64,000 nucleotides of DNA from Bacteroides sp. CAG:443 (GTDB lineage: Bacteria > Bacteroidota > Bacteroidia > Bacteroidales > Bacteroidaceae). The notes beneath the pieces were generated by a model. It did no database searches. It worked only from the letters and a program-made list of their open reading frames with translations, and had not been told where the DNA came from. The position numbers and the translations under genes are program-made. Positions 34,271 to 41,460 of the stretch are shown here, piece by piece; the first letter of the stretch is position 1, and the number at the start of each line of letters is the position of its first letter. The stretch spans positions 83,632-147,631 of the forward strand of contig FR887777.1 in NCBI GenBank assembly GCA_000432735.1. Direction: 5' to 3'.

Positions 34271-35566
34271 ATGTCTGACGAAAAAATTATGCCATTCGAT
34301 TTCCAAAGTGGAACACCGAGTATCATTAAAGTTATCGGTGTAGGCGGTGGCGGCGGTAACGCAGTCAACCACATGTACAGAGAAGGTATCCACGACGTTA
34401 CATTCGTGGTTTGCAATACAGATAATCAGGCACTCGATGAATCGCCTGTACCTATTAAACTTCAGTTGGGACACGAAGGTCTGGGAGCGGGAAACCGTCC
34501 GGAACGTGCACGCGATGCAGCCAACGAAAGTCTGGAAGATATCAAGCAAATGCTGAACGACGGCTGTAAGATGGCCTTCATCACTGCTGGTATGGGAGGA
34601 GGAACCGGAACCGGAGCCGCACCTATCATCGCGAAGACAGCAAAAGACATGGGTATACTTACAGTCGGCATTGTCACAATACCGTTCCTGTTCGAAGGAA
34701 ACCGTAAGATAGACCAGGCGCTCGACGGTGTAGAAGAAATGAGCAAGCACGTCGATGCCTTGCTGGTAATCAACAATGAACGCCTGCGCGACGTGTATTC
34801 TGACCTGAGCGTAATGAACGCTTTCGGAAAAGCCGACGACACACTTTCTGTCGCTGCCAAGAGTATTGCCGAAATCATTACGATACGTGGTAAGATCAAC
34901 CTCGACTTCAACGATGTGAAGACCGTATTGAAAGACGGAGGTGTAGCCATCATGAGTACCGGATATGGTGAAGGAGAAGGACGAGTAACACAAGCCATCA
35001 CCGATGCCCTCCATTCTCCGTTACTGAACAACAACGATATTTTCAACTCGAAAAAGGTTCTTTTCAACATCTCGTACAGCATGAACAGCGACCTGATGAT
35101 GGAAGAAATGAACGAGGTACACGAGTTCATGAGCCGTTTCGGAAAGGATGTAGAAACCAAATGGGGTTTGTACATTGACGACAGCCTGGGCGAAAAAGTG
35201 AAATTTACTATTCTTGCTACTGGATTCGGCATCAAAGACGTGCCGGGCATGAGCAACAAGCTTTCTGCCGAAGAGCAAAAGCGCCTGGAAGAACAGGAAG
35301 AAGAAGAACAGAAAAAGGCAGAACGCCGTGACGACTTCTATCCGGGCAGCTACAAAAACAGCAGAAAGAAAGGAAACTATAAAATCTATATCTTCACACA
35401 GGAAGACCTGGATAACGATGATATCATCAGCATGGTGGAAACAACCCCAACCTACAAACGCTCGAAGGCTGTACTGGAAAGCATCCAGTCGAGAGCGGTT
35501 GCCGAGGAAAGTTCGATGCCTAAGCTGGATAACAACGACAACGGTTCCATGACTATTACTTTCTAA
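34271..35566 (+). CDS. ftsZ: Cell division GTPase FtsZ
   Basis: The tubulin homologue that forms the Z ring. The 431-aa sequence has the GTP-binding loop MGGGTGTGAAP (GGGTGTG at 109-115), the NTDNQAL and PFLFEGNRK segments and the T7-loop region NLDFNDVKTVL. The C-terminal part beyond residue 330 is long and charged, ending SMPKLDNNDNGSMTITF. It does not show the DIPAFLRKQ-like peptide of proteobacteria. It follows ftsA by 29 bp. Confidence 0.98.
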   Translation: MSDEKIMPFDFQSGTPSIIKVIGVGGGGGNAVNHMYREGIHDVTFVVCNTDNQALDESPVPIKLQLGHEGLGAGNRPERARDAANESLEDIKQMLNDGCKMAFITAGMGGGTGTGAAPIIAKTAKDMGILTVGIVTIPFLFEGNRKIDQALDGVEEMSKHVDALLVINNERLRDVYSDLSVMNAFGKADDTLSVAAKSIAEIITIRGKINLDFNDVKTVLKDGGVAIMSTGYGEGEGRVTQAITDALHSPLLNNNDIFNSKKVLFNISYSMNSDLMMEEMNEVHEFMSRFGKDVETKWGLYIDDSLGEKVKFTILATGFGIKDVPGMSNKLSAEEQKRLEEQEEEEQKKAERRDDFYPGSYKNSRKKGNYKIYIFTQEDLDNDDIISMVETTPTYKRSKAVLESIQSRAVAEESSMPKLDNNDNGSMTITF

Positions 35567-35605
35567 GACCGATAAACAACCAATAATTTATAATAACATA
35601 CGACT

Positions 35606-36055
35606 ATGGACTTATTTGAACAAATCAGCAACGATATTAAAGAGGCTATGAAAGCCAAGGACAAAGTCAGACTGGAAACTTTGCGTAACATAAAGAAATG
35701 CTTTCTCGAAGCAAAGACTGCTCCGGGTGCAAACGATACACTGACTGACGATGCAGCTTTGAAAATCATGCAGAAGCTGGTAAAACAGGGAAAAGATTCT
35801 GCGGCTGTATACGAAGGGCAAGGACGTGCCGACCTGGCTGAAGAAGAAATGGCTCAGGTACGCGTCATCGAAACTTACCTTCCGAAACAACTTTCGGCAG
35901 AAGAGCTGGAAGCTAAGCTGAAAGAAATCATCGCTCGTGTAGGTGCTACCAGCGGAAAAGACATGGGTAAGGTGATGGGCGTTGCCAGCAAGGAACTGGC
36001 TGGTCTTGCCGAAGGACGTGCTATTTCTGCAAAAGTAAAAGAATTATTGCAGTAA
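35606..36055 (+). CDS. GatB/YqeY domain-containing protein
   Basis: A 149-aa YqeY-type protein: an N-terminal helical bundle (LFEQISNDIKEAMKAKDKVR) and a C-terminal domain like the tail of GatB (QLSAEELEAKLKEIIARVGA, GKVMGVASKELAGLAEGR). Stand-alone YqeY proteins are often near tRNA metabolism or cell-division genes; a role in tRNA amidation is suspected but unproven. It is 39 bp after ftsZ and ends the cluster at a terminator. Confidence 0.92.
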   Translation: MDLFEQISNDIKEAMKAKDKVRLETLRNIKKCFLEAKTAPGANDTLTDDAALKIMQKLVKQGKDSAAVYEGQGRADLAEEEMAQVRVIETYLPKQLSAEELEAKLKEIIARVGATSGKDMGKVMGVASKELAGLAEGRAISAKVKELLQ

Positions 36056-36118
36056 GCAGGCAAAGGTATATTCATTATACTATCGCATAAACTGCAAGAC
36101 AAAATAAAGGTAAACAAG

Positions 36119-36150
36119 ATACGGAACCCCACAAAGGTTCCGTATTTTTT
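36119..36150 (+). terminator. Intrinsic terminator after yqeY, end of the dcw cluster
   Basis: ATACGGAACC and GGTTCCGTAT form a 10-bp stem with a short CCACAAA loop, followed by TTTTTT. It lies 64 bp after the stop. Confidence 0.9.
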
Positions 36151-36250
36151 TATTCTATCTTCCGGATGCTTCCACCTCCGGCAACAGATATGGCTTTCTT
36201 TCCAATCATCCCTGCCCGCCCCTTTCTGCAAAGAACCCGACATTCCAATA

Positions 36251-36312
36251 TTTTTTGTACAAAAACTAAAAACGTTTGTACAAATTTTCAGAAAACATGC
36301 AGACGTTTTTTG
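36251..36312 (+). repeat. GTAC-pair intergenic element, copy C
   Basis: TTTGTACAAA palindromes with centres at 36258/36259 and 36279/36280, again 21 bp apart. The second continues TTTTC-AG-AAAAC-ATGCAGAC-GTTTTTT. It is in the convergent gap 36056-36400 between yqeY and recO, which otherwise holds the yqeY terminator and nothing else I can support. Confidence 0.9.
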
Positions 36313-36400
36313 AAAGATAAAAGGCAGAAGGCACGAAAACAGCCTCAGCTTCCTATACCGATGCCAACAACCATTTTCAATCCTCCGTCAAGTCTTACCC

Positions 36401-37123
36401 TCAAAATAACTCTTGCAAGACAGGAAGAGATTTCAATTCCGGAAAATCCGGCAAATGCAAGCGATAATATTCATTGATAATATCCAGACAACGGTTACGC
36501 TCCATCCGGTTCATGGCAAACAAGTGCATCGTTTCGTAGTTCATGCGCATCAGATTGCGGATATGAGAAGCCTCTTCTGGACGGACAAACATGCCGTGAT
36601 AAGGCTGAGAAGGTACAAAACAGGCATTCAACAGATCGAAATAATCGCTGGGAGCGTAATCCTCCACATTGGGATAAAGACCGAGAAAGCGGGACAAGCG
36701 CATCAGAAACACCAGATGAAAATTGGCAAAATTCGTTTCGCATACATCCAGCCACTGCACTGAATGCACCAGATAAGCATATAAAGGAATGTTGGTCGTT
36801 TCTTCCTTCAAGGCACGATAAAGGAACTCTGCCAGAAACATGGCAATGGCCGACTTATAAGGATCGTAAGGCAGGGAGGTAAAAATGTACCATGCTTTCG
36901 CTTCCTTGATGGGATGAAGTCCCGAACGCGGACGAACATCCGCTTCAAACTCCACCACCGACAAAGGTTGAAATAACACCTGCTTCACCGCCGATTTGCG
37001 CGAACGCTGAGCCGGCAGCAGGAAAGACATCCTGCCCGACTGCTCGGTATATATATGTACGATATTCGCCTTGTCGCTATATTTAACCGTATGAAGTACT
37101 ATGCCTACGTATTTTTGTAACAT
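36401..37123 (-). CDS. recO: DNA repair protein RecO
   Basis: RecO loads RecA on SSB-coated DNA with RecR. Starting at the ATG at 37123 gives 240 aa: MLQKYVGIVLHTVKYSDKAN, an OB-fold with LLPAQRSRKSAVKQVLFQPL, then a helical C-terminal domain. An upstream extension to 37177 would add a hydrophobic stretch absent from the family and would cross the promoter box. The zinc-finger Cys set of other RecOs is not present, as expected for Bacteroidota. The gene stands alone on the minus strand. Confidence 0.9.
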   Translation of the reverse strand: MLQKYVGIVLHTVKYSDKANIVHIYTEQSGRMSFLLPAQRSRKSAVKQVLFQPLSVVEFEADVRPRSGLHPIKEAKAWYIFTSLPYDPYKSAIAMFLAEFLYRALKEETTNIPLYAYLVHSVQWLDVCETNFANFHLVFLMRLSRFLGLYPNVEDYAPSDYFDLLNACFVPSQPYHGMFVRPEEASHIRNLMRMNYETMHLFAMNRMERNRCLDIINEYYRLHLPDFPELKSLPVLQELF

Positions 37124-37636
37124 AACGCAGCAAAGATACACAAAAACAAAGAAACCCCTGCATGAGAAATAGATCAACTATCTCCATGCAGGGAATTGCA
37201 TTACCTATTAAAACGATAAGAGAGAGAATCCGTATTAAAAAAAACATTGACATCAGTCACTCCGGTTAGATACTCATCCAATCGGTTTTTAATATTACAA
37301 ATGTAACAAGCTCTCCTTTCGTACCCAAATTCAATCAGCATCGGAATAGTACAAACAATCGTTTTCTTAAACTAAATGAACAAAAATCGTATCTATCAGA
37401 ACAAAAAATACATACAAATTCAGGAACCAGTTCTCTTACAACTACCTACATTCCCTATTTTTTTTATTTCAAACACTACTCCAACTGATTCAGTCTGCAA
37501 CATTATTCGATAAAAAAACACTCCTACACCACGTTGTGAATCATAAAAAAGAAGTAAGAAAAACAAAAATGGGAACAAAGAAGAGTAGTCAAACAGAAAA
37601 TTTAGCCAGACACTCAGCAAAAAAATCACCGAAAGT
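37124..37636. other. Intergenic stretch without a supported gene
   Basis: About 510 bp between recO and the tRNA-Glu promoter. It is AT-rich with frequent A and T runs. It contains the palindrome CCCTGCATG...CATGCAGGG (37156-37193), with extra pairing inside, whose minus-strand copy is followed by a T-rich tract. A 69-codon frame on the minus strand (37420-37629) has skewed hydrophobic composition and no start context. I see no other signal. Confidence 0.6.
37131..37138 (-). promoter_or_regulatory. -7 box directly before recO (near-leaderless)
   Basis: On the minus strand this reads TATCTTTG and ends only 7 bp before the recO ATG, so the transcript would begin at or very near the start codon. 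The -33 region is weak. Confidence 0.5.
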
Positions 37637-37667
37637 TTTGCAGGAATGAAAAATCTTCATACCTTTG
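37637..37667 (+). promoter_or_regulatory. Promoter of tRNA-Glu-rpsT
   Basis: TTTG (37637-37640) and TACCTTTG (37660-37667) are separated by exactly 19 bp, an ideal Bacteroides promoter. It lies 64 bp before the tRNA and 178 bp before rpsT. Confidence 0.8.
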
Positions 37668-37731
37668 CATCCGCAATCGAGAGATATATATCCTCGAAGA
37701 GCCAGTCAGGTTTAATCCTGAATCGAAGGAT

Positions 37732-37803
37732 GGCCCGTTCGTCTATCGGTTAGGACGCAAGATTTTCATTCTTGAAAGGGGGGTTCGATTCCCCCACGGG
37801 CTA
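37732..37803 (+). tRNA. tRNA-Glu (anticodon TTC)
   Basis: A 72-nt cloverleaf: acceptor GGCCCGT with ACGGGCT (one G-T end pair) and discriminator A; anticodon stem CAAGA/TCTTG around TTTTCAT with anticodon TTC at 37765-37767; T arm GGGGG-TTCGATT-CCCCC. CCA is not encoded. It lies 42 bp before rpsT under one promoter. Confidence 0.96.
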
Positions 37804-37845
37804 CATAATAAACAAAATCACGAACAATATTAAAGATTAGTCGAG

Positions 37846-38100
37846 ATGGCAAATCACAAATCATCTATCAAAAGAATCAGACAAGAAGAAAAGAGAAGAC
37901 TTCACAACAGATATTATGCTAAGACTATGCGTAACGCAGTGAAGAAACTTCGTGCAACTACTGACAAAGCAGAAGCTGTAGCTCTGTTCCCTAACGTACA
38001 GAAAATGTTGGATAAGTTGGCAAAACGTAACATTATCCACAAGAACAAAGCTGCTAACTTGAAGTCTAAATTGGCTGCTCATATCAGCAAATTGGCTTAA
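37846..38100 (+). CDS. rpsT: 30S ribosomal protein S20
   Basis: An 84-aa basic helical protein that binds the 16S 5' and 3' minor domains early in assembly. The start MANHKSSIKRIRQEEKRRLH and the later KRNIIHKNKAANLKSKLAAH are family hallmarks. It lies just behind tRNA-Glu, with no promoter box in the 42-bp spacer, so it is probably made as a tRNA-mRNA precursor that RNases separate. Confidence 0.98.
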   Translation: MANHKSSIKRIRQEEKRRLHNRYYAKTMRNAVKKLRATTDKAEAVALFPNVQKMLDKLAKRNIIHKNKAANLKSKLAAHISKLA

Positions 38101-38124
38101 GTAATTGCTCACTTTAAGGATATT

Positions 38125-38154
38125 AAGGCTGAATCGAAAGGATTCGGCCTTTTG
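38125..38154 (+). terminator. Intrinsic terminator of rpsT
   Basis: AAGGCTGAATC and GATTCGGCCTT pair around a GAAAG loop (one G-U), followed by TTTTG. It lies 24 bp after the stop. Confidence 0.85.
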
Positions 38155-38515
38155 TCGTTTATAGCTACGGCTTGTGACATTCCTTTCCTCCTGCTCGCGA
38201 CTAAGCGAAAAATATGAAGCCTGTCAGACTGGAACGTAAACATTCGGGATATTTGTAAGTCCACCTTCCCTTCCGGCCAATGTGTCATACCAGACAACTT
38301 TAGGCAACCCCAAATTCCACCAAACCTCAACCGACACGAAAAAGCTGCCCAGTAAAACAGAGAATTACTTTTTTCTAAAAAAAAAGCATTATATTGCAAT
38401 CGAAAAGAAACATGCACTTTCCGAGAGGTTTAGCTTACCCTTCAAAAGGACCTGCTAAAAGCAAAGACTCGAAAAAGTTCCGCAATCCATCTTTCGTATC
38501 ACCGATAAATAACCT
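38155..38515. other. Intergenic stretch without a supported gene
   Basis: About 360 bp between the rpsT terminator and the lipoprotein gene. A 102-codon minus-strand frame (38109-38417) runs through the terminator and has no family features, so I do not accept it. No repeat or clear -7 box was found. Confidence 0.5.
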
Positions 38516-39019
38516 ATGCTTATGAAAACCATAGTTTCTCTCCTTCTGCTTGTTACCATTCTTCTATTGGGAAGCGGATGCAAAACCACAAACGTTGCGA
38601 CAAAAAAAGTCAGTCACGAACAAGCAATGCAGGCACTGGAACAACACCGGTTCAAAATCGTGATAGAAGAAATCTACGACAAAAGCACTTCCAGGAGACG
38701 CCCGAAGCAACGATTCGCATCCGACTGCTACTTCAGCATGCAAGGCAATGAGCTTTCTTACTACATCTCACCCGAAGATATAGGCAGCCGGACCAAAAGA
38801 TCTCCCCGGCATGAACACGGACTCACAGCCACACTCTCTAAAGGAGAAAGACAAAAGAACGGAGATATCCATTATGAATTGAAAACCAATGGAGAAGTTA
38901 CCCGAATCTCCACCATGCTGATCATCCTTTACAAGGACACCAACCGATGTTTCGTCCGACTGACCAAAAGTTTTTTAGGCGCCAACTATAACTTTACGGG
39001 ATACATATTACCGCAGTAA
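38516..39019 (+). CDS. Small lipoprotein, DUF4251-like
   Basis: A 167-aa protein with a lipoprotein signal: KTIVSLLLLVTILLLGSGC, lipobox GSGC, cysteine at residue 22. ATG 38522 (third residue) is an equally good start. The mature part reads as a beta-rich domain (HRFKIVIEEIYD, CYFSMQGNELSYYI, CFVRLTKSFLGANYNFTGYI); the final turn resembles Bacteroidota DUF4251 proteins. Function unknown. It is a single gene between rpsT and gyrB. Confidence 0.6.
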   Translation: MLMKTIVSLLLLVTILLLGSGCKTTNVATKKVSHEQAMQALEQHRFKIVIEEIYDKSTSRRRPKQRFASDCYFSMQGNELSYYISPEDIGSRTKRSPRHEHGLTATLSKGERQKNGDIHYELKTNGEVTRISTMLIILYKDTNRCFVRLTKSFLGANYNFTGYILPQ

Positions 39020-39171
39020 AGTATCCCCTCAGCCATAGACTGCCGCCGAACCCAAAGACGACGGCAGTCCGCGTCCTGTCTGCCCCGAGAAGAAGTACGG
39101 AGCTTCCCTATTTCCTGTCCCATTTTCAAGTTTTTTAGAACCATAAACTCGGTTATGTCACGCTTTTTTAG

Positions 39172-39179
39172 TAACTTTG
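39172..39179 (+). promoter_or_regulatory. Bacteroides-type -7 box for gyrB
   Basis: TAACTTTG lies 29 bp before the gyrB ATG. The -33 region is not obvious. Confidence 0.5.
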
Positions 39180-39208
39180 AACACTTAAAAAACTAGAAGT
39201 AAAAAGAG

Positions 39209-41173
39209 ATGAGTGAAGAACTGATACCAAACAGCGGAAGCAATTACTCGGCAAGCAGTATCCAGGTGTTGGAAGGACTGGAAGCCGTACGTAAACGTCC
39301 CGCCATGTATATCGGCGATATTAGTGAAAAGGGATTGCACCATCTGGTGTACGAGGTAGTAGACAACTCTATCGACGAAGCCCTAGCCGGTTATTGTACC
39401 CATATAGAAGTAACAATCAACGAAGACAATTCAATCACCGTACAGGATAACGGTCGTGGTATTCCTGTTGATTTCCACCAGAAAGAAAAGAAGTCGGCAC
39501 TGGAAGTCGTTATGACCGTACTGCATGCCGGAGGTAAATTCGACAAAGGCTCCTACAAAGTATCAGGAGGTTTGCACGGTGTTGGTGTATCGTGTGTAAA
39601 CGCTCTTTCTACACACATGACGACAAACGTATTCCGAAACGGAAAAGTCTACCAGCAGGAATACGCTTGTGGTAAGCCGCTTTACCCTGTAAAGGAAGTA
39701 GGAACGACCGACATTACCGGTACCCGACAGACTTTCTGGCCCGATGCAAGCATTTTCACCACTACCGAATATAAGTATAATATCCTTCAGGCACGTATGC
39801 GCGAACTGGCATACCTGAACAAAGGTATTACCATCACGCTGACCGACAAGCGCGAAAAGGAAGAAGATGGCTCGTTCAAACAGGAAGTATTCCACTCGGA
39901 AGAAGGTGTAAAAGAGTTCGTCCGTTTCCTGAATTCAACGAACACTCCGCTTATCGACGACGTGATTTACCTGAACACCGAAAAGCAGGGTATTCCTATC
40001 GAATGTGCCATCATGTACAATACAGGATTCCGCGAGAACCTGCATTCGTATGTCAATAACATCAACACCATAGAAGGTGGTACGCACGAAGCCGGATTCC
40101 GTATGGCGCTGACACGTGTATTGAAGAAGTATGCGGAAGAAAGCAAGGCGCTGGAAAAGGCAAAGGTAGAAATCTCGGGTGAGGACTTCCGCGAAGGACT
40201 GATTGCCGTTATCTCTGTAAAGGTAGCGGAACCTCAGTTCGAAGGACAGACCAAGACCAAATTAGGTAACAACGAAGTGAGCGGTGCGGTCAATCAGGCC
40301 GTGGGCGAAGCTCTGACAAACTATCTGGAAGAGCATCCGAAAGAAGCGAAAGCGATTGTCGACAAGGTGGTACTTGCAGCAACAGCTCGTATTGCTGCCC
40401 GCAAGGCACGCGAATCGGTACAGCGCAAGAGCCCGATGGGCGGAGGCGGTCTTCCCGGAAAACTTGCCGACTGTTCAAGCCGTACGCCGGAAGAATGCGA
40501 ACTGTTCCTCGTCGAGGGTGACTCAGCAGGTGGTTCTGCCAAGCAAGGACGCAGCCGCCAGTTCCAGGCCATCCTGCCGTTGCGCGGTAAGATCTTGAAC
40601 GTAGAGAAAGCCATGTGGCACAAGGCATTCGAAAGTGATGAAGTCAACAACATCATTCAGGCACTGGGTGTGCGTTTCGGTGTAGACGGAACAGAAGACA
40701 GCAAGAAAGCGAACATCGACAAGTTGCGTTACAACAAGGTAATCATCATGACCGATGCCGATGTCGATGGTTCTCACATCGACACCCTGATCATGACTTT
40801 GTTCTACCGTTACATGCCTGAAGTTATTCAGGGCGGACATCTTTACATTGCCAACCCGCCTTTGTACAAATGTTCGAAAGGTAAAATCAGCGAATACTGC
40901 TATACCGACGAAGAACGTCAGGCTTTCATGCAGAAATATGGCGACGGAACAGAAAACGGTATTCACACACAGCGTTACAAAGGTTTGGGTGAAATGAATC
41001 CGGAACAGTTGTGGGAAACTACCATGAATCCGGAAACCCGTATTCTGAAGCAGGTAAGCATTGAAAACGCAGCCGAAGCCGACTATATCTTCTCCATGCT
41101 GATGGGTGATGACGTTGCTCCGCGCCGTGAATTTATCGAGAAACATGCTACCTACGCAAACATTGATGCGTAG
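39209..41173 (+). CDS. gyrB: DNA gyrase subunit B
   Basis: The ATPase subunit of gyrase, which introduces negative supercoils. The 654-aa protein has the GHKL ATP site (EVVDNSIDEALAG, DNGRGIPVD, SGGLHGVGVSCVNAL), the TOPRIM motif VEGDSAGGSAKQGR around residue 435, the TDADVDGSHI acidic motif and the C-terminal QRYKGLGEMNPEQLWETTM box. Gyrase rather than topo IV subunit is inferred from these signatures and length. A single-gene unit with its own terminator. Confidence 0.97.
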   Translation: MSEELIPNSGSNYSASSIQVLEGLEAVRKRPAMYIGDISEKGLHHLVYEVVDNSIDEALAGYCTHIEVTINEDNSITVQDNGRGIPVDFHQKEKKSALEVVMTVLHAGGKFDKGSYKVSGGLHGVGVSCVNALSTHMTTNVFRNGKVYQQEYACGKPLYPVKEVGTTDITGTRQTFWPDASIFTTTEYKYNILQARMRELAYLNKGITITLTDKREKEEDGSFKQEVFHSEEGVKEFVRFLNSTNTPLIDDVIYLNTEKQGIPIECAIMYNTGFRENLHSYVNNINTIEGGTHEAGFRMALTRVLKKYAEESKALEKAKVEISGEDFREGLIAVISVKVAEPQFEGQTKTKLGNNEVSGAVNQAVGEALTNYLEEHPKEAKAIVDKVVLAATARIAARKARESVQRKSPMGGGGLPGKLADCSSRTPEECELFLVEGDSAGGSAKQGRSRQFQAILPLRGKILNVEKAMWHKAFESDEVNNIIQALGVRFGVDGTEDSKKANIDKLRYNKVIIMTDADVDGSHIDTLIMTLFYRYMPEVIQGGHLYIANPPLYKCSKGKISEYCYTDEERQAFMQKYGDGTENGIHTQRYKGLGEMNPEQLWETTMNPETRILKQVSIENAAEADYIFSMLMGDDVAPRREFIEKHATYANIDA

Positions 41174-41227
41174 TGCATTTTTATAAACTTAATTTTTAAA
41201 ATCCATCCTCGCATCTTACAACGAGGG

Positions 41228-41258
41228 AAGCTCCGGAAACTACTTCCGGAGCTTTTTT
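41228..41258 (+). terminator. Intrinsic terminator of gyrB
   Basis: AGCTCCGGAA and TTCCGGAGCT form a perfect 10-bp stem with an ACTAC loop, followed by TTTTTT. Confidence 0.92.
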
Positions 41259-41420
41259 ATTTCCGGCAACTCCTGCGGAGCCCACCAAGCTGCCTCATCG
41301 TTTTCTATTCGGCCTTTTCTTTTTACCCTGCACAGCCGAAACAATTCATAAAAGGATACACCCCGATTTGTTCCGAATAAAAATTATGCTGGGGAGAAAA
41401 GAGTTTTCGGTTTTATTCAT

Positions 41421-41428
41421 TACTTTTG
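41421..41428 (+). promoter_or_regulatory. Bacteroides-type -7 box for malQ
   Basis: TACTTTTG lies 33 bp before the ATG at 41461. Its position, inside the longest open frame (41368), shows that the upstream ATG is not used. Confidence 0.5.
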
Positions 41429-41460
41429 AAAAGACAATAAAACTAATACTTCGAAACAAA

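Noticed and set aside
36166..36477. 103-codon frame between yqeY and recO
   Set aside because: It arises from GTAC element C and enters the 3' end of recO on the other strand.
37420..37629. 69-codon hydrophobic minus-strand frame
   Set aside because: Phe/Leu-rich composition follows from A-rich intergenic DNA on the other strand; no promoter box or recognisable protein pattern.
38109..38417. 102-codon minus-strand frame after rpsT
   Set aside because: Its 3' end lies in the rpsT terminator and the sequence shows no domain features.
40862..40871. TTTGTACAAA inside gyrB
   Set aside because: It encodes LeuTyrLys in a conserved region, is single, and has no partner 21 bp away or AAAAC-N8-GTTTT tail. 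Treated as chance.
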